From UBA11524 sp965646445 (GTDB lineage: Bacteria; Bacillota; Clostridia; Christensenellales; Aristaeellaceae), in contig CBFFZW010000006.1 in NCBI GenBank assembly GCA_965646445.1, positions 1 through 64,000 of the forward strand: DNA of 64,000 nucleotides, given 5' to 3'. Every line of letters begins with the position of its first letter. Positions within the stretch are counted from its first letter, which is position 1. Below the pieces are notes generated by a model. It did no database searches, was not told the DNA's origin, and was given only the letters and a program-made list of their open reading frames with translations. Both the position numbers and the translations under genes were made by a program. Below are positions 57,778 through 64,000 of the stretch, piece after piece.

Positions 57778-58950
57778 ATGGCTTTCTATAAGGATGTTCC
57801 CAACAGCCACCCGCAGAAAAAGAATTACGCCAATCAGGGCTCCTGGGATGACGAGGGAGCTCACTATCGTGCTGCCAATCGCCGCTTCGGCCCTGAGTCC
57901 GGGGAGGAGCGCCGGGGCAATCGCGCGCCCGGTCGTCCCAATGGCGCAAGGCAGGGGGAAGGCCGTCCCGGGCGGGAGGACAACCGCCGTCCCTATGGCG
58001 AACGCCGGGGTGAGGGCGAGCGCCGTCCTTACGGCGAGCGGGGCCGCGACAGCCGTCCCGTGCAGGGCCGGGGCAGCCGCGACGATCGCCGCGCTCCCGC
58101 GCAGGGCCGCCCTGTGGAGCGCAGGCCCCGGGAGGATCGCCGTCCCGCCGCGCCCGTTCGTCAGGAGCTTTCCTACCGGGATTTTGAGCAGCTGAATCCC
58201 TATGTGGAGGAAAAGGTGGACGCCACCGAAAACCTGCTGGCGGGCCGAAATCCCATCCGCGAGGCCCTCAAGAGCGGGCGCGACCTGGAAAAGCTGCTGG
58301 TGCAGCGGGGCGAATTGTCCGGCTCCGCCCGTGAGATTGTCGCGCTGGCCAAGGAAGCCCGGGTGCCTGTCCAGGAGGTGGACAAGTCCCGGCTGGATGC
58401 CATCGCGCCCCATCATCAGGGCATGCTGGCCTTTGCCTCCGCCTACCATTACGCGGAGGTCGAGGATATGCTGGCCGTCGCCCGGGAGCGCGGGGAGGAT
58501 CCCTTCCTGATTCTGCTGGACGGCGTGACCGATCCCCACAACCTGGGGGCCATCATCCGCAGCGCCGAATGCGCGGGCGCCCATGGCGTCATCGTGCCCC
58601 AGCGCCGCAGCGTCGGTCTGACGGCGGCGGCGGTGAAGGCCTCCGCGGGGGCGGTGGAGCACATGAAGGTCGCCCGGGTGACCAACCTCAACCGCACCAT
58701 CGAGGCGCTGAAGGAGCGGGGCGTCTGGGCCTACGCCGTCACCATGGACGGCCAGGACTATGAGAAGGTGAATTTCAAGGGCGGCGTGGCCCTGGTGATC
58801 GGCGCGGAGGGCGAGGGCATCAGCCGCCTGACCCTGGCGTGCTGCGATCAGAAGGTGTCCCTGCCTATGGCGGGCCACATCGACAGCCTGAACGCCTCCG
58901 TGGCGGCGGGCGTGATGATGTACCGCGTGCTGTCCTCCCGCCGGGCATGA
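57778..58950 (+). CDS. rlmB: 23S rRNA (guanosine-2'-O)-methyltransferase RlmB with a long Arg/Gly-rich N-terminal extension
   Basis: 390 residues against about 250 for typical RlmB. Residues 1-130 are low-complexity (repeats of RRPYGER, GRGSRDDRR, RREDRR type). The SPOUT/TrmH core (about 145-390) contains the substrate-binding N-terminal domain (AGRNPIREAL) and knot motifs GVTDPHNLGAIIRSAE, VIGAEGEGISRL and SLNASVAAGVMMYRV. It methylates G2251-type guanosine in 23S rRNA. ATG overlaps yacP by 4 nt. Confidence 0.93.
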   Translation: MAFYKDVPNSHPQKKNYANQGSWDDEGAHYRAANRRFGPESGEERRGNRAPGRPNGARQGEGRPGREDNRRPYGERRGEGERRPYGERGRDSRPVQGRGSRDDRRAPAQGRPVERRPREDRRPAAPVRQELSYRDFEQLNPYVEEKVDATENLLAGRNPIREALKSGRDLEKLLVQRGELSGSAREIVALAKEARVPVQEVDKSRLDAIAPHHQGMLAFASAYHYAEVEDMLAVARERGEDPFLILLDGVTDPHNLGAIIRSAECAGAHGVIVPQRRSVGLTAAAVKASAGAVEHMKVARVTNLNRTIEALKERGVWAYAVTMDGQDYEKVNFKGGVALVIGAEGEGISRLTLACCDQKVSLPMAGHIDSLNASVAAGVMMYRVLSSRRA

Positions 58951-59498
58951 AGCCGCTGCTGATCGTGGACGGCTACAACGTCATCGGCGCGTGGGGCGAG
59001 GCGGAAAAGCAGCGCTGGCCTCTGGACGAATGCCGGGACCGGCTGATGCGTCTGCTGCAGGATTATGGCGGCTATTCCGGCGAGGAGGTCGTCCTGGTCT
59101 TCGACGGCTATCAGTCCGACCGCAAGCAGCGCACCGAGGAGCGCTATGACGCGCTGACCCTGGTCTACACCTGCCATGGCGAGACGGCGGACAGCTACAT
59201 CGAGCGCCTGGTCGCTCAGACGCCCCGATACCGCGCCGTCCGGGTGGCGACCTCCGACGGCCTGGAGCAAAGCCAGGTGCTGTCCACGGGGGCGACGCGC
59301 CTGACCTCCAGGGAGCTTTTGCGGGAGCTGCGGCAGCTGCGCCAGCGGGGGCTGGAGCAGCACCGGGTCAGCAGCAGCGTGAAGCCCAAGCCGTCCCTGG
59401 CCTCCCGCTTGCCGGAGGATACGCGGCGGGCGCTGGAATGCTGGCGGCGGGGCGAGCAACCAAAGATGGATGAAGACGGGGGTGAAAGCCGTGGATGA
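58947..59498 (+). CDS. yacP: NYN/PIN-domain ribonuclease (YacP/Rae1-like)
   Basis: 183 residues. ATG 58947 overlaps the rlmB stop. N-terminal LLIVDGYNVIGAW (about 4-16) provides the first catalytic Asp; LVFDGYQSD (about 51-59) and the VATSDGLEQSQVLSTGA segment complete the site. In B. subtilis this is the ribosome-associated A-site endonuclease Rae1. C-terminal basic linker. Followed by sigH in overlapping frame. Confidence 0.92.
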   Translation: MKPLLIVDGYNVIGAWGEAEKQRWPLDECRDRLMRLLQDYGGYSGEEVVLVFDGYQSDRKQRTEERYDALTLVYTCHGETADSYIERLVAQTPRYRAVRVATSDGLEQSQVLSTGATRLTSRELLRELRQLRQRGLEQHRVSSSVKPKPSLASRLPEDTRRALECWRRGEQPKMDEDGGESRG

Positions 59499-60222
59499 CC
59501 ACGACCTGGATTTCACCGACGAGGAGCTGGAAGCCCTCGGCCTGGACATGGAACAGGAAGAGCCTGAGACGTTCGGGGACGAGGAGGAACCCGCCTTTCC
59601 GTCGGATTACACCGACCTGAGCGATGAGGACGTGGTGGCGCTGTGCCGTCAGGGGGACACGGTGGCGGAGGAGTATCTGCTGAACAAGTACAAGAACTTT
59701 GTTCGCTCCAAGGCCCGCAGCTACTTCCTTATCGGCGCGGATCACGAGGACATTGTGCAGGAGGGCATGATCGGCCTGTACAAGGCCATCCGGGATTATC
59801 GGCCGGACAAGCTGTCCTCCTTCCGGGCCTTTGCGGAATTGTGCATCACCCGGCAGATCATCACCGCCATCAAGACGGCCACCCGGCAGAAGCACATTCC
59901 CCTCAACAGTTATGTCTCCCTGAACAAGCCCCTCTACGATGAGGAATCCGACCGCACTCTGCTGGATGTGATTATCGAGGGCCGCGCCACCAACCCGGAG
60001 GAGCTGATTATCGGCCAGGAAGATTTGCGCAGCATCAATCACAAGATCGACGAGGTGCTCTCCGGCCTGGAGCAGGAGGTGCTTCGGGCCTACCTGGACG
60101 GCAAGAGCTATCAGGAGATTGCCGATAACCTGGGTCGGCATGTGAAGTCCATTGACAACGCTCTGCAGCGGGTGAAGCGCAAGCTGGAGAAGTACCTGGA
60201 GGAGCACGGCAAGGATAACTGA
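59491..60222 (+). CDS. sigH: RNA polymerase sigma factor SigH (Spo0H type)
   Basis: 243 residues from GTG 59491, near GGGGGTG; ATG 59470 lacks a ribosome site and would overlap yacP by 29 nt. After an acidic extension of about 40 residues the sequence matches SigH closely: ARSYFLIGADHEDIVQEGMIGLYKAIRDY (regions 2.1-2.4), ITRQIITAIKTATRQKHIPLNSYVSL and the region 4 DGKSYQEIADNLGRHVKSIDNALQRVKR. In Bacillus it controls early stationary-phase and sporulation genes. Presence of sigH is consistent with, but does not prove, sporulation. Confidence 0.96.
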   Translation: MDDHDLDFTDEELEALGLDMEQEEPETFGDEEEPAFPSDYTDLSDEDVVALCRQGDTVAEEYLLNKYKNFVRSKARSYFLIGADHEDIVQEGMIGLYKAIRDYRPDKLSSFRAFAELCITRQIITAIKTATRQKHIPLNSYVSLNKPLYDEESDRTLLDVIIEGRATNPEELIIGQEDLRSINHKIDEVLSGLEQEVLRAYLDGKSYQEIADNLGRHVKSIDNALQRVKRKLEKYLEEHGKDN

Positions 60223-60288
60223 CGCATGGAAATGGGCTGAAGGCAATGCAAAAAAAGCCGAAGGCGGAGCCTTTGCGGAAATTTCCTC

Positions 60289-60317
60289 TTGCCAAGGAAT
60301 GAGAAATGGTGTATCAT
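60289..60317 (+). promoter_or_regulatory. Promoter of the leader peptide-aroF transcript
   Basis: TTGCCA (60289-60294), 17 nt, TATCAT (60312-60317), giving a transcript start about 23 nt before the leader AUG. Confidence 0.72.
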
Positions 60318-60346
60318 AGGCTTTGAAAGAGAAGGAGGATGCGGCC

Positions 60347-60394
60347 ATGACCAGTCGGCGTTACGCTTATTACGCCTACGCGCTGTTGAGGTAA
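60347..60394 (+). CDS. Tyrosine-rich leader peptide of the DAHP synthase gene
   Basis: AAGGAGG (60332-60338) precedes ATG 60347. Fifteen codons give MTSRRYAYYAYALLR, with four Tyr codons within six positions (60362-60379), then TAA 60392-60394. The next base begins the antiterminator arm. Features match a ribosome-mediated attenuator leader, where scarce charged tRNA-Tyr stalls the ribosome in the Tyr block. The short frame with a strong ribosome site and its position make chance unlikely, but translation is not shown. Confidence 0.82.
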   Translation: MTSRRYAYYAYALLR

Positions 60395-60464
60395 GCAGGG
60401 CGTGATTTGGCATGGCATCATCCCTATCGCCCTGCGGCCAGCGCGCTGTGGGGCCTTTTCTTTT
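60395..60464 (+). promoter_or_regulatory. Attenuator with mutually exclusive hairpins upstream of aroF
   Basis: Arm 2 GCAGGGCG (60395-60402) starts right after the leader stop and pairs perfectly with arm 3 CGCCCTGC (60428-60435), the antiterminator. Arm 3 is also the left half of a terminator GCCCTGCGGC (60429-60438) / GCTGTGGGGC (60445-60454, with G-U pairs), followed by TTTTCTTTT (60456-60464). Arm 1, TACGCC in the Tyr codons (60371-60376), can pair with GGCGTG (60399-60404). Ribosome stalling at Tyr would free arm 2 and allow readthrough. Confidence 0.8.
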
Positions 60465-60520
60465 GCAGTACGGCAGCACGGTAGAAGTCCAATGATTTTG
60501 AAGCACGGAGGTACGGCGGC

Positions 60521-61522
60521 ATGATTGTGATTTTGAAGCAGAACGCGCAGGCGGAGCAGGTGGACAGGCTGAGGGCCTTCCTGGGGCAGATGGGCCTTCA
60601 AATCCATTTTTCCCAGGGTGAAAATTCCACCATCATGGGCCTGGTGGGCGATACCAGCCGGGTGGATCCCGACCTGATCGCCTCCTTGGACGCGGTGGAG
60701 GACGTGCGGCGCATCCAGGAGCCCTACAAGAGCGCCAACCGGAAGTTCCACCCGGCGGATACGGTGGTGGACTGCGGCGCCGGGGTGAAGTTAGGCGGCG
60801 GTAGCTTCCAGTTCATCGCCGGGCCCTGCTCGGTGGAAAGCGAGGAGCAGGTGGTGGCGGTGGCCAGAGCCGTCAAGGCGGCGGGCGCGACGCTCCTGCG
60901 GGGCGGCGCCTTCAAGCCCAGAACATCCCCCTACGCGTTTCAGGGGCTTCATGAGGAAGGAATCCGCCTGCTGCTCCTGGCCCGTCAGGAGACCGGCATG
61001 CCCATCGTGACCGAACTGATGGATCTTTCCCATCTGCCGCTGTTTGAGGATGTGGACGTCATCCAGATCGGCGCGCGGAACATGCAGAACTTCGAGCTGC
61101 TCAAGGAGGTGGGCAAGCTGCGCAAGCCTGTCCTGCTCAAGCGCGGCCTGGCCAACACCATCCAGGAATGGCTGATGAGCGCGGAGTACATCATGGCGGG
61201 CGGCAATGACCAGGTCATCCTGTGTGAGCGGGGCATCCGCACCTATGAGACGGCCACCCGCAACACCCTCGATCTCTCCGCCGTGCCGGTGCTCCACGAG
61301 AAGACGCACCTGCCGGTGATTGTCGATCCCAGCCATGCCACGGGCTTCAGTCGGCTGGTCAAGCCCATGGCGCTGGCGGCGGCGGCCTGCGGGGCGGACG
61401 GGCTGATGATCGAGGTGCATAACGATCCCAAGCACGCGCTGTGCGACGGCCCGCAGTCCCTCACGCCGGAGGAATTCGCGGATGTGGCCCGCCGGGTGCA
61501 GCTGGTGCGCGCCGCTATTTGA
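60521..61522 (+). CDS. aroF: 3-Deoxy-D-arabino-heptulosonate 7-phosphate synthase (type I beta) with ferredoxin-like regulatory domain
   Basis: 333 residues, ATG 9 nt after CGGAGG. Residues 1-70 are the ferredoxin-like domain that in Thermotoga DAHPS binds Phe/Tyr for feedback inhibition. The TIM-barrel core (about 85-333) contains FIAGPCSVES (about 97-106), LLRGGAFKPRTSPYAFQG (about 125-142), LLKRG and PSHATG (about 272-277). It condenses phosphoenolpyruvate and erythrose-4-phosphate in the first step to aromatic amino acids. A Tyr attenuator precedes it, so both enzyme activity and transcription may respond to aromatic supply. Confidence 0.95.
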   Translation: MIVILKQNAQAEQVDRLRAFLGQMGLQIHFSQGENSTIMGLVGDTSRVDPDLIASLDAVEDVRRIQEPYKSANRKFHPADTVVDCGAGVKLGGGSFQFIAGPCSVESEEQVVAVARAVKAAGATLLRGGAFKPRTSPYAFQGLHEEGIRLLLLARQETGMPIVTELMDLSHLPLFEDVDVIQIGARNMQNFELLKEVGKLRKPVLLKRGLANTIQEWLMSAEYIMAGGNDQVILCERGIRTYETATRNTLDLSAVPVLHEKTHLPVIVDPSHATGFSRLVKPMALAAAACGADGLMIEVHNDPKHALCDGPQSLTPEEFADVARRVQLVRAAI

Positions 61523-61537
61523 GGGGGAGGGCTGAGC

Positions 61538-62083
61538 ATGGAGCAGCTTCGCTTGATGATCCCGGACATCTCCCTGGCGGAGGAGATTCGCGCCTACCGC
61601 GCCGACATGCTCAAGGCGGGCAGCTCCATGGACGGGTGCGGCTCACTCCGTCGGCATGAGGATCCGGCGGACTGGCTGGCCTTCAACGGTCTGCTGGCTC
61701 ATCCCGATACCGTGCCCGCGGGCCTGGTGCCCAGCACCCAGTATGTTTGCCTGAACCGGCAGGGACGCATCCTGGGCATGATTCAGCTGCGCCATGCCAT
61801 GAATGACTACCTGCGGCTGTACGCGGGGCATATCGGCTATTCTGTCCGGCCGGATGAGCGCCGCAAAGGCTATGCCGTCTGGATGCTCCGGGCTGTGCTG
61901 GAAGAAGCGCGGGCGCGGGGCATGGAGCGCGTGATGGTCAGCTGCCTTACGGATAACGAGGGCAGCCGGCGAACCATCCTGGCCTGCGGCGGCGTGTATG
62001 AGTCAACCGTCCACGAGCCCAAGGAAAATGTTGACATCCAGCGGTATTGGATCGGGCTGGGGACGTCCGCCGGGCAAGCCTGA
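61538..62083 (+). CDS. GNAT-family acetyltransferase
   Basis: 181 residues, ATG 6 nt after GGGGGAGGG. Acetyl-CoA loop RPDERRKGYAVWMLRAVL (about 104-121) and MVSCLTDNEGSRRTILACGG (about 130-149) are typical of the YesJ/PaiA-like group that acts on small molecules. Starts 15 nt after aroF, probably co-transcribed. Acceptor unknown. Confidence 0.85.
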   Translation: MEQLRLMIPDISLAEEIRAYRADMLKAGSSMDGCGSLRRHEDPADWLAFNGLLAHPDTVPAGLVPSTQYVCLNRQGRILGMIQLRHAMNDYLRLYAGHIGYSVRPDERRKGYAVWMLRAVLEEARARGMERVMVSCLTDNEGSRRTILACGGVYESTVHEPKENVDIQRYWIGLGTSAGQA

Positions 62084-62143
62084 TGGTTTCGGCGGGAAGG
62101 CGTCCCGCCATGATGGATTTGGAAATAAAGAGGTCGAACGCAC

Positions 62144-63469
62144 ATGCGGGATTTGACGGTGGGCCGCCCCGGCAGGGTGCTGGTCAGCTATACGCTGCCC
62201 CTATTCGGCAGCATCATTTTTCAGCAGCTGTACAACATCGCGGACAGCCTGGTGGCGGGGCGGTACATCGGCACCCAGGCGCTGGCGGCGGTGGGCAACT
62301 CCTATGAGATCACGCTGATTTATATCGCCCTGGCCTTCGGGTGCAACATGGGTGCGTCGGTGGTGACGGCCCGGTTCTTCGGGGAAAAACGGTATGGCGA
62401 CGTACGCAGCAGCATCACCACATCGCTGGTTTTTTCGGCGGGGCTGGGGCTGGTGCTGACATTGGCGGGCGTTGTGCTGTGCGACGGGCTGCTGGAAATC
62501 ATCAACACGCCGCCGGAGCTGATAGCGGAATCCTCCGCCTACCTGGACATCTACCTGCTGGGCTATGTGTTCCTGATCCTGTATCAGGTGGCCACGGGCA
62601 TCTTTTCAGCCCTGGGGGATTCCCGAACGCCCTTCATTTTCCTGGCCATTTCCTCGGTGAGCAACATCTTTGTGGACATCCTGTTCGTCAAGTCCTTCGG
62701 CATGGGGGTGGAGGGCGTGGCATGGGCCACGTTCCTGTGCCAGTCCGTCAGCGGGACGGCGGCGGTGTTCGCGGTGCTGCGGAAGCTGCGCGCGCTGGAC
62801 GGCCGGGGTCCGGTGTTCTCCACGCCCATCCTGAAGAAGATTCTGGTGGTGGCGGCGCCCAGCGCGGCCCAGCAGGGCTTCATTTCCGTGGGCAATATCC
62901 TGATCCAGAGCGTCATCAACGGCTTCGGTACGGCGGCCATCGGCGGCTACGCGGCGTCGGTGAAGCTGAACAACATGATGCTCACCTCCATCACGGCCCT
63001 GGGCAACGGCATGAGCAACTATACCGCCCAGAATTACGGCGCGGGCAAGCATCAGCGCATCCGCGAGGGCTATGCCAAGGGCGCGCTCCTGGCGGGCGGC
63101 TTCGCGCTGATCTTCACGGCGGTGTACCTGATCTTCGGCCCGGCGCTGGTGGGCGTCTTCATCACGGACGGCAACCAGGAGGCCCTCGACATCGGCGTGC
63201 AGTTCCTGCGGATCATCGGGCCCTTCTACGTCATCATCGCCATGAAGCTCATCACCGACGGCGTGCTGCGCGGGGCCGCGCTGATGCGGGTGTTCATGAT
63301 TTCCACCATGACCGATCTGGTGCTGCGGGTGGCCATGGCCTTCGTCCTGGGCCCGGCCTTCGGCCCCACCGGCGTGTGGCTGAGCTGGCCTGTGGGCTGG
63401 ATTCTCGGCACGGCCATTTCCTGCTGGTTCTATCAGCGATGGATCCGAAAACTCATGACAAAAGCATAA
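62144..63469 (+). CDS. MATE-family efflux transporter
   Basis: 441 residues, second MATE in the window and only distantly like the first. Twelve predicted membrane helices; LYNIADSLVAGRYIGTQALAA (about 26-46) and the second-half GFISVGNILIQSVINGFG segment. Expected to export a toxic or metabolic compound with Na+ or H+ coupling. Ribosome site AAGAGG is 11 nt before ATG 62144, rather far. Convergent with a MerR regulator gene. Confidence 0.9.
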   Translation: MRDLTVGRPGRVLVSYTLPLFGSIIFQQLYNIADSLVAGRYIGTQALAAVGNSYEITLIYIALAFGCNMGASVVTARFFGEKRYGDVRSSITTSLVFSAGLGLVLTLAGVVLCDGLLEIINTPPELIAESSAYLDIYLLGYVFLILYQVATGIFSALGDSRTPFIFLAISSVSNIFVDILFVKSFGMGVEGVAWATFLCQSVSGTAAVFAVLRKLRALDGRGPVFSTPILKKILVVAAPSAAQQGFISVGNILIQSVINGFGTAAIGGYAASVKLNNMMLTSITALGNGMSNYTAQNYGAGKHQRIREGYAKGALLAGGFALIFTAVYLIFGPALVGVFITDGNQEALDIGVQFLRIIGPFYVIIAMKLITDGVLRGAALMRVFMISTMTDLVLRVAMAFVLGPAFGPTGVWLSWPVGWILGTAISCWFYQRWIRKLMTKA

Positions 63470-63471
63470 CA

Positions 63472-63512
63472 AAACGCCGCGTTCCCTGCTTGCTTGAGGG
63501 AAGGCGGCGTTT
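63472..63512. terminator. Bidirectional terminator between MATE and MerR genes
   Basis: AAACGCCGC (63472-63480) with GCGGCGTTT (63504-63512) and an inner TTCCCT/AGGGAA stem; T-rich beyond on the plus side. Confidence 0.85.
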
Positions 63513-63516
63513 GCCT

Positions 63517-63948
63517 TTACAGCCGATGAGGGCGAAGCTCCTCCGGCACGGCTTCCGGCGGGAGCGACCGAACTGCGGCCTCGGAGCCCAGGGCCAGGGC
63601 GGTATCGTAATACCAGCACTTGTACAGCAGATGGCTGCGGGTTTTCTCAAGGGCGGCCAGCTGACGGTCAACCTCCGCCAGCCGCGACCGGAACATGGCC
63701 TGCCGCTTGCCCAGGGAGGCGTCGCCCTCCTGGCACCACGCCAAGAATTCCTTGATGTCCCGGATGGGCATTCCGGCGGCCTTCAGGCACTCGATGACCC
63801 GAAGCGTCCCGATTTCCTGGTCGGAAAACACGCGGATGCCGCCCTCCGAACGGGTCAGGGTGGGGAACATGCCTTCCCGGTCATAGTAGCGCAGGGTGGA
63901 GACGGAGATGCCGGTAGCCTTGGCCACCTGGCCAATGGAGTAGGTCAT
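63517..63948 (-). CDS. MerR-family transcriptional regulator
   Basis: 143 residues from ATG 63948 (AAAGGAA upstream). N-terminal winged helix YSIGQVAKATGISVSTLRYYDREGMFP (about 3-29) and RVFSDQEI, then a coiled-coil dimerisation helix. No metal-binding cysteine cluster and no TipAS-type drug domain, so the effector is unknown. The gene converges on the MATE exporter and may control it or a gene beyond the window. Confidence 0.9.
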   Translation of the reverse strand: MTYSIGQVAKATGISVSTLRYYDREGMFPTLTRSEGGIRVFSDQEIGTLRVIECLKAAGMPIRDIKEFLAWCQEGDASLGKRQAMFRSRLAEVDRQLAALEKTRSHLLYKCWYYDTALALGSEAAVRSLPPEAVPEELRPHRL

Positions 63949-64000
63949 GGGCGTTCCTTTCCGCAGGCCGGGGCCTGACATCAGGCGATGTGGTAGATGC

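Noticed and set aside
60314..60751. Minus-strand frame across the attenuator
   Set aside because: It runs opposite the promoter, leader and aroF start, and has no ribosome site or recognisable domain.

Overview
The window is a stretch of chromosome from a GC-rich low-G+C-lineage (Firmicutes/Clostridia) bacterium, most like an uncultured gut commensal. The lineage call rests on a SigH-type sigma factor in the B. subtilis-like order mini-RNase III / rlmB / yacP / sigH, an FMN riboswitch in front of the ECF transporter gene ribU, a one-chain glycyl-tRNA synthetase, many class A solute-binding proteins and AGGAGG ribosome-binding sites. Order-level assignment (Christensenellales- or Oscillospirales-like) is only a guess. 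Codon third positions are strongly GC, so long antisense frames are common and were ignored.

Layout. 1-3.7 kb: cell-surface proteins (a partial peptidoglycan-binding protein with a Thr-Asp-Pro repeat tail, a five-SH3b protein, a small secreted protein). 3.7-4.0 kb: a small hairpin-rich insert flanked by a 27-bp direct repeat, which appears to have split a bidirectional terminator. 4-23 kb: a pectin / rhamnogalacturonan utilisation locus: membrane-anchored AraC regulator, sugar ABC transporter (binding protein plus two permeases, no ATPase), rhamnogalacturonan acetylesterase, two GH43 enzymes (one fused to N-terminal ankyrin repeats), a GH105 unsaturated glucuronyl/galacturonyl hydrolase, a GH28 enzyme, then uxaA, uxaB, a LacI regulator and uxaC. 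None of the hydrolases has a signal peptide, so the design is import of oligosaccharides followed by cytoplasmic breakdown to galacturonate and on to 2-keto-3-deoxygluconate. 23-25.7 kb: a three-gene minus-strand operon (methyltransferase, acetyltransferase, choloylglycine-hydrolase-like amidase). 25.8-36.7 kb: glyQS, pyrimidine nucleoside phosphorylase, a secreted C69 dipeptidase, a Dabb/membrane-protein pair, greA-lysS (LysRS has an extra C-terminal tRNA-binding domain), a glycerophosphodiesterase and an asparaginase. 36.7-49.7 kb: metabolic and envelope genes (TIM-barrel epimerase, a Myb-like protein, solute-binding-like proteins, phosphoglucomutase, M42 aminopeptidase, class A PBP, galactokinase). 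49.7-52.3 kb: FMN riboswitch, ribU, tsaE, tsaB, rimI, closely overlapping. 52.4-54.7 kb: a divergent pair, FAD/Rieske oxidoreductase and 2-hydroxyacid dehydrogenase. 54.9 kb: tRNA-Lys(CTT). 55-64 kb: two MATE exporters, mrnC-thyX, rlmB-yacP-sigH, then DAHP synthase, an acetyltransferase and a MerR regulator.

The most notable element is upstream of the DAHP synthase gene: a 15-codon leader peptide with four Tyr codons, a stop codon directly abutting an antiterminator arm, and a terminator hairpin with a U-tract. This looks like ribosome-mediated tyrosine attenuation, in a phylum that normally uses T-boxes for this. The second is the ankyrin-GH43 fusion in the pectin locus. The third is the arrangement that would put the t6A genes tsaE/tsaB and rimI under an FMN riboswitch.
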